Assembly (NCBI GenBank): GCA_039908285.1
Contig: JAMOBE010000052.1
Coordinates: 1 to 25,691, forward strand
Direction: 5' to 3'
DNA length: 25,691 nt
Source of the DNA: JAMOBE01 sp039908285
GTDB taxonomy: Bacteria > Pseudomonadota > Alphaproteobacteria > Rhodospirillales > Rhodospirillaceae
Shown here piece after piece: positions 1 through 6,562 of the stretch. Within the stretch, counting starts at the first letter, position 1, and each line of letters opens with the position of its first letter. A program made the position numbers and the translations under genes. Below the pieces are notes generated by a model that was not told where the DNA came from, ran no database searches, and worked only from the letters and a program-made list of their open reading frames with translations.

Positions 1-51
1 CCCCCTTCAGGGGGGAGAGGGTTGGGTGAGGGGGGCGCGAAGCTCCCCGGA
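1..51. repeat. REP-like G/C-rich palindromic repeat, left edge copy
   Basis: The window opens inside a dispersed repeat: a C-run, TTCA loop and G-run form a hairpin, followed by GAGAGGGTTGGGTGAGGGG and then a tail ending in CGAAGCTCCC. Almost the same string, including the tail, recurs at 25631-25690. The copy is cut by the window edge. No coding function is visible. Confidence 0.75.
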
Positions 52-67
52 ACGTGCCGGTTGCCCC

Positions 68-111
68 ACCCCCTCACCCCGGCCCTCCCCCCCTCGAGGG
101 GGAGAGGGAGC
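68..111. repeat. REP-like repeat, inverted relative to the copy at 1-51
   Basis: This stretch reads CCCCCTCACCCCGGCCCTC, a C-run, CTCGAG, then GGGGGAGAGGG. It is the same element type in opposite orientation to the one at 1-51, so the two form a BIME-like inverted pair just upstream of sufC. It sits between sufC and whatever precedes it, presumably sufB, and could affect mRNA stability or processing. Confidence 0.65.
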
Positions 112-134
112 ATAGGTTCCAAGGACATCGCACC

Positions 135-890
135 ATGTCACTGATCGAGATCCATAACCTGCATGCATCGGTCGACGGGAAGGAGATCCTTAAGGGCATC
201 GACCTGACCATCGGGCCGGGCGAGGTCCACGCCATCATGGGGCCGAACGGCGCCGGCAAGAGCACCCTGTCCAACGTCATCGCCGGCCGTCCCGGCTATG
301 AGGTGACGGCCGGCTCGGTGACCTTCCGCGGCCGCGATCTCCTGGCGCTGGCGCCGGAGGAGCGGGCCTGCGAGGGCATCTTCCTCGCCTTCCAGTACCC
401 GGTGGAGATCCCGGGGGTGGCCACCACCACGTTCCTGAAGACCGCCCTCAATGCGCGGCGCAAGTACCGGGGCGAGCCCGAGGTGGACGCCATGCAGTTC
501 CTCAAGCTGGTGCGGGAGAAGACCAAGGCGCTCGGCATCGGCGACGACAAGCTGCGTCGCGCCCTCAACGTCGGCTTCTCCGGCGGCGAGAAGAAGCGCA
601 ACGAGGTGCTGCAGATGATGATGCTGGAGCCCGCCCTGGCCGTCCTCGACGAGACCGACTCCGGCCTCGACATCGACGCCCTCAAGGTGGTGGCGGACGG
701 GGTCAACGCCCTGCGCTCACCGGAGCGGTCGTTCCTGGTCATCACCCACTATCAGCGCCTGCTGGACTACATCGTGCCGGACCGGGTGCACGTGCTGGCG
801 GCCGGGCGCATCGCCCGCTCGGGTGGCAAGGAGCTGGCGCTGGAGCTGGAGGACCGGGGCTACGCCGAGTTCACCGGCGCGGCGGCCTGA
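135..890 (+). CDS. sufC: SufC, Fe-S cluster assembly ATPase
   Basis: The product is 251 residues, the usual SufC length. It is the ABC-type ATPase of the cytosolic SufBCD scaffold; ATP hydrolysis drives shape changes that allow Fe-S cluster assembly. Visible motifs are Walker A GPNGAGKST at residues 36-44, Q-loop Q87, an ABC signature FSGGEKKR at 148-155, Walker B ending in D172-E173, and H-loop H205. The segment FQYPVEIPG after the Q-loop and the signature variant are typical of SufC rather than of a membrane transporter. The ATG at 135 was chosen because homology begins with MSLIEIHNLH; an in-frame ATG at 54 would translate the palindromic repeat into a proline-rich peptide. A purine-rich stretch ahead of it (GAGGGGGAGAGGGAG, part of the repeat) is some 25 nt upstream, so the ribosome site is not obvious. 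It is followed 21 nt later by sufD. Confidence 0.96.
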   Translation: MSLIEIHNLHASVDGKEILKGIDLTIGPGEVHAIMGPNGAGKSTLSNVIAGRPGYEVTAGSVTFRGRDLLALAPEERACEGIFLAFQYPVEIPGVATTTFLKTALNARRKYRGEPEVDAMQFLKLVREKTKALGIGDDKLRRALNVGFSGGEKKRNEVLQMMMLEPALAVLDETDSGLDIDALKVVADGVNALRSPERSFLVITHYQRLLDYIVPDRVHVLAAGRIARSGGKELALELEDRGYAEFTGAAA

Positions 891-911
891 GGGCGGGAAG
901 GGAGAGCCATC

Positions 912-2222
912 ATGCCGCAGACCACCACCATCGGCCAGCCATTCCTCGATCGCCAGGCCGAGACCGGCCAGGGGGCGGGAGGGCGACTGGCCGAGGTCCG
1001 CAGGGCCGGGCTTGCCCGCTATGGCGCCGTCGGGCTGCCGACGACGCGGGCCGAGGCGTGGAAGTACACCACCCTCAACGCTCTGCGGAAGATCGCCTTC
1101 GTGCCGGCGGCACTGGCCGCTTCTCCGCCCGTGGTCGATGCCCTGCCGGCCGGTCGGGTTCTGGCGGTTGCGGGCTGCCGCATCGTCCTGGTGAACGGCC
1201 GGATGACGCCGGCCCTGTCGGACCTGGCCTCCCTGCCGGCCGGGGTCACGGTGGAGACGCTTGACGCCGCCCTGGAGCGGGACTGGGTCAGGGCGGCGCT
1301 GGAACGGGCTCCGGAGGAGCCACTGGAAGCTCTCAATGCCGCCTATGCCGGCGACGGCGTGGTGATCGCGGTGGCGGCGGGGGCCGAGGTGACGCTGCCG
1401 CTGCACCTGGTGTCGGTCGGGGCCGCCGGAACCGAGCCGGTGATGGCCCATCCGCGGGTGGTGGTGGCACTCGGACGTGGCGCTCGTCTCACCCTGCTGG
1501 AGAGCCAGGTGGGGTTCGGCGGCACTCCCTATTTCGGCAACACCGTGGTCGATGTCTCCCTGGCCGAGGGAGCGGCGCTCGGTCACTACGTCCTGCAGAA
1601 CGGGGCCGACGACGCCAGCCTGATCGGCTCCACCCGGGTGGTGGTGGAGCGTCGGGCGGTCTACGAGGCCATGATCCTGACGGTGGGTGGCGCCCTCTGC
1701 CGCAATGATCTGCGGGTGACCCTGGCCGGGGAAGGAGCCGAGTGCCGCGTCGGTGGGGCCTACGCCGCCGACGGTCATCGGCACGTGGACAACACCCTGA
1801 TGATCGACCACGCCGTGCCCGACACGGTGTCGCGGCAGGTGTTCAAGGGGGTCCTGGATGGTCACGCCCGGGGCGTGTTCCAGGGCCGCATCCTGGTGCG
1901 GCGGGATGCCCAGCGCACCGATGGCCGTCAGGTCCACAAGGCCCTGCTTTTGTCCCGGACGGCCGAGGTGGACTGCAAGCCCGAGCTGGAAATCTACGCC
2001 GACGACGTGAAGTGCGCCCATGGTGCGACGGCCGGCGAGCTGGACGAGGACGCCATGTTCTATCTGCGCGCCCGCGGGCTGGACCCGGAGACGGCGCGGG
2101 GCCTGCTGATCGAGGCTTTTCTCGACGATGTCATCGATGGGATCGGGGTCGAAGCGGTGCGCGAGGCGATGGCGGACGTGGTGCGGGACTGGCTGGCTCG
2201 TCGCGGTGGGAGGCAGGCATGA
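912..2222 (+). CDS. sufD: SufD, Fe-S cluster assembly scaffold protein
   Basis: The 436-residue product matches SufD of the SufBCD complex, a beta-helix protein that pairs with SufB and binds SufC. Near the N-terminus it has the SufD/SufB hallmark GLPTTRAEAWKYTTLNAL (about residues 41-58). Near the C-terminus it has EIYADDVKCAHGAT followed by DEDAMFYLRARGL. C368 and H370 fall where E. coli SufD has the Cys/His pair around 358-360 implicated at the SufB-SufD interface; this correspondence is by eye. The start has a good ribosome site (GGGAAGGGAGAG, 896-907). The last codons overlap the sufS start in an ATGA arrangement, which suggests translational coupling. Confidence 0.95.
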   Translation: MPQTTTIGQPFLDRQAETGQGAGGRLAEVRRAGLARYGAVGLPTTRAEAWKYTTLNALRKIAFVPAALAASPPVVDALPAGRVLAVAGCRIVLVNGRMTPALSDLASLPAGVTVETLDAALERDWVRAALERAPEEPLEALNAAYAGDGVVIAVAAGAEVTLPLHLVSVGAAGTEPVMAHPRVVVALGRGARLTLLESQVGFGGTPYFGNTVVDVSLAEGAALGHYVLQNGADDASLIGSTRVVVERRAVYEAMILTVGGALCRNDLRVTLAGEGAECRVGGAYAADGHRHVDNTLMIDHAVPDTVSRQVFKGVLDGHARGVFQGRILVRRDAQRTDGRQVHKALLLSRTAEVDCKPELEIYADDVKCAHGATAGELDEDAMFYLRARGLDPETARGLLIEAFLDDVIDGIGVEAVREAMADVVRDWLARRGGRQA

Positions 2223-3475
2223 CGGTCATCCTGGACGATCTGCGGCGGAGCGCCGCTCCCCTGGACGTGGAGCGGCTGCGGGCCGACTTTCCCATCCTGG
2301 CGAAGCCGGTGCGGGGGCGGCCGCTGGTGTTCCTCGACAGCGCCGCCTCGGCGCAGAAGCCCCGGCAGGTCACCGAGGCGCTGAAGGACTTCTACGAGAC
2401 CGATTACGCCAACGTCCACCGGGGCGCCTACCTGCTGTCGGAGCGGGCCACCGAGCGCTACGAGGGCGCCCGCGAGACCGTGCGCCGGTTCCTGAACGCC
2501 CGGCGGGCTCGCGAGATCGTCTTCACCCGCGGCGCCACCGAGTCCATCAACCTGGTGGCCGCCACCTGGGGACGGAAGTTCCTCAAGGCCGGCGACGAGG
2601 TGGTGATCTCGTGGCTCGAGCACCACTCCAACATCGTCCCCTGGCAGTTGCTGCGGGACGAGCTGGGCATCACGCTGAAGGTGGTGCCGGTCGGAGACGA
2701 CGGCGCGTTCCTGTTCGAGGAGTATGAGAAACTCCTCGGGCCGCGGACGAAGATGGTTGCGGTCGCCCACATCTCCAACGTGCTGGGGACCACCCTGCCG
2801 GTCAAGGCCATCGCCGCCGCCGCCCACGCGGTTGGAGCGGTGGTGCTGGTGGACGGCTGCCAGGCGGTTCCCCACATGAAGGTGGACGTCCGCGACCTGG
2901 ACTGCGATTTCTATGTCTTCTCCGGCCACAAGCTGTACGGGCCGACCGGCATCGGCGTGCTCTATGGCCGCGAGGACCTTCTGAAGACCATGCCGCCCTA
3001 CCAGGGCGGCGGCGACATGATCGCCAGCGTCACCTTCGAGAAATCCACCTGGGCGGCGCCGCCGGCCCGCTTCGAGGCGGGGACGCCGGCCATCGCCCAG
3101 GCCGTCGGCCTTGGGGCGGCCATCGACTATGTGGAGTCCATCGGCCTCGACCGCATCGGCGCCCACGAGCGCGACCTGTTGCAGTACGCGACCCAGCGCC
3201 TGTCGGCGGTCGAGGGACTGCGCATCATCGGCACGACGCCGGGCAAGGCCAGCGTGATCTCGTTCGTGCTGGCGGGCGTCCACCCCCACGACATCGCCAC
3301 CATCCTGGACCGCTCTGGGGTGGCGGTGCGGGCCGGGCACCACTGCGCCCAGCCGCTGATGCAGCGCTTCGGCGTGCCGGCGACGGCGCGGGCGTCGTTC
3401 GCCCTCTACAACACGCGGGCGGAGGTGGACGCCCTCGGGCAGGCACTGGACACGGTGCGGGAGATTTTCGGGTGA
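2219..3475 (+). CDS. sufS: SufS cysteine desulfurase
   Basis: The 418-residue product is a group II (SufS/CsdA-type) pyridoxal-phosphate cysteine desulfurase. It converts L-cysteine to alanine and holds the released sulfur as an enzyme persulfide for cluster assembly. The PLP lysine is K238 in SGHKLYGPTGIGVLYG. The persulfide cysteine is C376 in RAGHHCAQPLM, in the short-loop RxGHHCA context of SufS rather than the longer loop of IscS. The N-terminus DFPIL, then LDSAASAQKP and NVHRGAYLLSERAT, is also typical. The ATG at 2219 overlaps the sufD stop; an upstream extension in the same frame runs through sufD and is not real. The stop codon overlaps the next start (TGATG). Confidence 0.96.
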   Translation: MTVILDDLRRSAAPLDVERLRADFPILAKPVRGRPLVFLDSAASAQKPRQVTEALKDFYETDYANVHRGAYLLSERATERYEGARETVRRFLNARRAREIVFTRGATESINLVAATWGRKFLKAGDEVVISWLEHHSNIVPWQLLRDELGITLKVVPVGDDGAFLFEEYEKLLGPRTKMVAVAHISNVLGTTLPVKAIAAAAHAVGAVVLVDGCQAVPHMKVDVRDLDCDFYVFSGHKLYGPTGIGVLYGREDLLKTMPPYQGGGDMIASVTFEKSTWAAPPARFEAGTPAIAQAVGLGAAIDYVESIGLDRIGAHERDLLQYATQRLSAVEGLRIIGTTPGKASVISFVLAGVHPHDIATILDRSGVAVRAGHHCAQPLMQRFGVPATARASFALYNTRAEVDALGQALDTVREIFG

Positions 3476-3990
3476 TGCTGGACGAACTGCGCGATCTCTA
3501 CCAGGAGGTGATCCTGGACCATGGGAAGAACCCCCGCAACCTGCGCCACCCGCCGGACGCCAACCGCGAGGCCCAGGGCAGCAACCCCATGTGCGGCGAC
3601 CAGCTCACCGTCTACCTGACCCTGGAGGGCGACGGCACGGTGCGGGACGCGGCGTTCGAGGGACAGGGCTGCGCCATCTCCATGGCCTCGGCGTCGATGA
3701 TGACCGAGATGCTGAAGGGCCGTAGCGAGGCCGAGGCCCGGGCGCTGTTCCACTCCTTTCACGCCATGTGCACCGGCGAGGACGAGTACGAGGACCACGA
3801 GGGCCACGAAGACCACGGCCACGGCCACGCTCCGCCGGGTGGCCTGCCGGGTGGTCTGGAAGACGAGATGGAGCGGCTGCAGGTCCTGGCCGGGGTCCGG
3901 CAGTTTCCGGTACGGGTGAAATGCGCGACGCTGTCCTGGCACACCATGGTGGCGGCCATGGACGGCGAGGCCAAGGTATCGACCGAGTAG
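3475..3990 (+). CDS. sufU: SufU-like sulfur-transfer / IscU-fold protein with a His-rich insertion
   Basis: The 171-residue product is of the SufU/IscU fold. It begins LRDLYQEVILDHGKNPRN, as SufU proteins do. The three family cysteines are C40 (MCGD, with D42), C66 (GQGCAIS) and C150 (VKCATLSWH). In SufU these ligate zinc and accept sulfur from SufS; the directly upstream sufS supports this role over that of a scaffold. Between the second and third cysteines SufU is already longer than IscU, and here the region grows further: residues 99-127 are rich in Glu, Asp and His (H108, H111, H114, H116, H118) and then Gly/Pro. The chosen ATG at 3475 overlaps the sufS stop; a GTG one codon earlier (3472) is the alternative. 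It may stand in for SufE, which is not seen in the window. Confidence 0.88.
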   Translation: MLDELRDLYQEVILDHGKNPRNLRHPPDANREAQGSNPMCGDQLTVYLTLEGDGTVRDAAFEGQGCAISMASASMMTEMLKGRSEAEARALFHSFHAMCTGEDEYEDHEGHEDHGHGHAPPGGLPGGLEDEMERLQVLAGVRQFPVRVKCATLSWHTMVAAMDGEAKVSTE

Positions 3991-4003
3991 GGAGCGGACG
4001 ACG

Positions 4004-4393
4004 ATGTATGGCTATCCGCCGATGGCCCCGGTGACGATGGGCGACGATGTCTGCGTGAAGGTCGGCACGCCACTGGCCGCCGACGCGCCGGCCGTGGACG
4101 AGGTGGACGTGATCGACGCTCTGCGATCCGTCTATGACCCCGAGATTCCGGTCAACATCTATGATCTCGGGCTGATCTACGACATACGGTGCGCGGAGGG
4201 CGGGGTGGTGTCGATCCAGATGACCCTGACCGCCCCGGCCTGCCCGGTGGCCGGCACCCTGCCGCGCGAGGTGGCCCTGGCGGTCGCCGCCATCGAGGGT
4301 GCGGGAGAGGTGGATGTGACCCTGTGCTGGGACCCACCGTGGACCCCCGACCGCATGAGCGACGTGGCGCGGGTGGCGCTCGACATGTTCTGA
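4004..4393 (+). CDS. sufT: SufT, MIP18/DUF59-family Fe-S maturation protein
   Basis: The 129-residue product carries a single MIP18 (DUF59) domain. The diagnostic segment DPEIPVNIYDLGLIYD is at about residues 46-61, and a conserved cysteine follows in the LTAPACPVAG motif. C-terminal WDPPWTPDRMSD matches the family end. SufT proteins assist maturation of Fe-S proteins; they are widely found inside suf operons, as here between sufU and sufA. The first 35 residues are a non-conserved leader. The ATG at 4004 follows a GGAGCGG ribosome site at 3991-3997. It is 13 nt from the sufU stop, so the genes are co-transcribed. Confidence 0.92.
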   Translation: MYGYPPMAPVTMGDDVCVKVGTPLAADAPAVDEVDVIDALRSVYDPEIPVNIYDLGLIYDIRCAEGGVVSIQMTLTAPACPVAGTLPREVALAVAAIEGAGEVDVTLCWDPPWTPDRMSDVARVALDMF

Positions 4394-4430
4394 GCTGAGT
4401 GATGGTTTTACTGGAGGAGAGGAGGACGAC

Positions 4431-4766
4431 ATGACCGAACAGGCGATCACGCTGACCGATGCGGCCGCGACACGGGTCAAGGAAATGATGGCCGGACTGG
4501 CCGAGCCGGTGCTGGGCCTGCGGGTGGGCGTCAAGACGGCGGGCTGCTCGGGCCTCGCCTATGTTCTCGAATACGCGACCGAACAGCGCGACAACGAAGA
4601 CGTGATCGAGGACAAGGGCGTCAAGTTGTTCGTGGACCCCAAGGCCCTGATGTTCCTCATCGGCACCCGGATGGACTACCGCGACGGCAAGATGGGATCG
4701 AGCTTCGTCTTCAGCAACCCCAACGAGACCGGCCGCTGCGGTTGCGGCGAAAGCTTCAGGGTGTAG
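4431..4766 (+). CDS. sufA: SufA/IscA-type Fe-S carrier protein
   Basis: The 111-residue product is an A-type carrier with the three ligand cysteines of the family: C39 in KTAGCSGLAY, and C103 and C105 in the C-terminal CGCGESF. Such proteins accept Fe-S clusters from SufBCD and deliver them to apo-enzymes in the cytosol. A strong purine-rich ribosome site (GGAGGAGAGGAGG, 4412-4424) precedes the ATG. It closes the suf cluster; the 45 nt to the next gene contain no clear terminator. SufA, IscA and ErpA are hard to tell apart by sequence; the suf context supports SufA. Confidence 0.92.
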   Translation: MTEQAITLTDAAATRVKEMMAGLAEPVLGLRVGVKTAGCSGLAYVLEYATEQRDNEDVIEDKGVKLFVDPKALMFLIGTRMDYRDGKMGSSFVFSNPNETGRCGCGESFRV

Positions 4767-4811
4767 GGACGAGATGGTGGTTCAGGGCAATGGGGTGGTG
4801 AGCGATAGGGG

Positions 4812-5249
4812 ATGAAGACTCTTCCGAGTGGTGGAATGGCCGTGGACTTTCACGATGCCCATCGTCGACACTGGGACGACGGCAACCGCCTGTTTGAGGC
4901 TGAGCGCTGGGCCAATGCGGATCATCTCTATGGTCTGGCGGCCGAGTGCGGGTTGAAGTGGCTGATGGTGAAGTTCGGCATGCAAGTGGAGAGTGGCGGC
5001 GACCCAGTCGAGGATAAAGACTGGGTGCATGCGAATAAAGTATGGAAACGGTATGAAACGTATCGTCGCGGCCGCTACGGGGGCGCGGAATATGTGTTGC
5101 CGTCGGTGAATCCCTTTGAGAACTGGAACGTTAATCAACGCTACGACCTACAAGGTCAATTCGATAGACACAGAGTCGAGCCGCATCGGCAGGGGGCGAA
5201 CGTCGTGTGTAATTTGGTGCGGGACGTTGAGATGGATGGGCTGACGTGA
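4812..5249 (+). CDS. HEPN-like small protein, first gene of accessory cassette
   Basis: The 145-residue product resembles HEPN-superfamily helical proteins. Residues 25-53 (NRLFEAERWANADHLYGLAA then ECGLKWLMV) follow the usual first helix pair, with the common AxE..LK pattern. The C-terminal part reads NPFENWNVNQRYD and then R119-H-R-V-E-P-H125, an Rx5H spacing compatible with the Rx4-6H motif of HEPN ribonucleases. HEPN proteins often act as RNases or as partners of nucleotidyltransferases and ATPases in toxin or defence loci; a ribonuclease activity here is inference. The ATG at 4812 was kept; M9 at 4836 is an alternative, and neither has an ideal ribosome site. The stop overlaps the next gene's GTG start, implying one translation unit. 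Confidence 0.7.
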   Translation: MKTLPSGGMAVDFHDAHRRHWDDGNRLFEAERWANADHLYGLAAECGLKWLMVKFGMQVESGGDPVEDKDWVHANKVWKRYETYRRGRYGGAEYVLPSVNPFENWNVNQRYDLQGQFDRHRVEPHRQGANVVCNLVRDVEMDGLT

Positions 5250-6562
5250 TCACATTCGACAACATCCTCCCCGAAGTCGCCAAAATTCTGCGGTCCCATG
5301 CAGACGCCCTGGCCAAGATTGACTCTGTCGTCGTCAATCGTGACCTCGGCGGCCGCGTGCGGCTGATCGTCGATGAGAGGCTGGGTGCTGAACCCGGGAT
5401 CGCGGAGACGCTGGCAACGATCGCCCGCGAGTTCGAGAAACACCTTGGTTCCCACGCCTATCCGGCGGAACGCGCGCTGCTGTGGGAAAGGGATATGAGC
5501 GTAGCGCGGCAAGGCGCCACCCTTTTTTCCTTCGAAGAGGAGGAGTTTGAAGGGGTGAAGTTTTATGTCGCCGACCGGCTGGCGACCGAAAGCAACTGGA
5601 TTTCGATTTCGCCGGTCACCAAAGGCGTTCCTCGCATCGTGTTCTTCTCGATCAAGGGCGGGGTCGGGCGTTCGACGGCTCTGGCGGTGACCGCCTGGTC
5701 GCTGGCCCAGCAGGGCAAGCGTGTCCTGGTCCTTGATCTCGACCTTGAGTCCCCGGGGCTGTCCTCTTCACTGCTACCCGAAGACCGTCGCCCCACCTAC
5801 GGGATCGCCGACTGGCTGGTCGAGGACCTGGTGGACAACACGGACGGTGTGTTCGCCGACATGACGGCGATGAGCAGCCTGTCGCATGATGGCGAGATTT
5901 TTGTCGTCCCGGCCCATGGCCGCGACCCGGGCGAATACGTGGCCAAACTCGGCCGCGTCTGGATGCCCAAGGTCAGTGCCGATGGAGCCAGGGAGTCCTG
6001 GTCCCAGCGCCTGCTTCGCCTTGTCGAGGCGTTGGAGAAGCGCTGGACGCCCGATGTCGTCCTCATCGACTCCCGGGCCGGTATCGACGAGGTGGCATCC
6101 GCCTGCATCACCAGTCTTGGTGCAACGGCGGTGCTTCTGTTCGCCATCGACGGCGACCAGACGTGGTCAGGCTATCGCATCCTGTTGCAGCACTGGCGCA
6201 CCTGGGGAAAGGTGCCGATGATTCGTGAGCGACTGCAACACGTCGCCGCCATGGTCCCGGAACTCGATGCTGCGGTGTATATCAAGGCTGTTCGCGAACA
6301 CGCGTGGGATTTGTTTTCCGACGAGCTGTACGACGAAGTGCCGGCGGACTCTCCGGTGGTGGAAGGGCTGTGGAGTTTCGATGAACCCGACGAGAGCGCC
6401 CCCCACTATCCCTTGCCCATCCGCTGGCACCGCGGGTTCGCCGCCCTGGTGTCGCTCCACGAACGCCTGCCCCGGCTCGATGAAGAACAGATCAGGCAGG
6501 TCTTCGGAACCTTTCTCGAGGCGATCGACCGCTTGGCGGATAGTGGCCGAGAGGAATCATGA
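5246..6562 (+). CDS. KGGVGR-motif variant ParA/MinD-like ATPase
   Basis: The 438-residue product has an uncharacterised N-terminal part (about 1-130) and then a SIMIBI-class ATPase domain. Its deviant Walker A reads FFSIKGGVGRST at 133-144. K137 is the signature lysine of ParA/MinD proteins, but the usual P-loop lysine is replaced by R142. Further typical parts are VLVLDLDLESPGL, and VVLIDSRAGIDE (271-282) as Walker B-like strand. After the ATPase core comes a C-terminal region ending in an acidic tail. I recall that public annotation uses the name 'KGGVGR-motif variant AAA ATPase' for such proteins; their role is not established to my knowledge. The GTG start overlaps the HEPN-like gene stop and the stop overlaps the next ATG, so it is the middle of a coupled trio. 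Confidence 0.85.
   Translation: MITFDNILPEVAKILRSHADALAKIDSVVVNRDLGGRVRLIVDERLGAEPGIAETLATIAREFEKHLGSHAYPAERALLWERDMSVARQGATLFSFEEEEFEGVKFYVADRLATESNWISISPVTKGVPRIVFFSIKGGVGRSTALAVTAWSLAQQGKRVLVLDLDLESPGLSSSLLPEDRRPTYGIADWLVEDLVDNTDGVFADMTAMSSLSHDGEIFVVPAHGRDPGEYVAKLGRVWMPKVSADGARESWSQRLLRLVEALEKRWTPDVVLIDSRAGIDEVASACITSLGATAVLLFAIDGDQTWSGYRILLQHWRTWGKVPMIRERLQHVAAMVPELDAAVYIKAVREHAWDLFSDELYDEVPADSPVVEGLWSFDEPDESAPHYPLPIRWHRGFAALVSLHERLPRLDEEQIRQVFGTFLEAIDRLADSGREES

Noticed and set aside
54..134. N-terminal extension of SufC from an ATG at 54
   Set aside because: The added 27 residues are translated from the palindromic repeat; SufC similarity starts at the ATG at 135.
717..2021. Long minus-strand open frame opposite sufD
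   Set aside because: The protein is His/Gly/Arg-rich without any family pattern, while the plus strand encodes a clear SufD. Similar antisense frames opposite sufS and pntB were rejected for the same reason.
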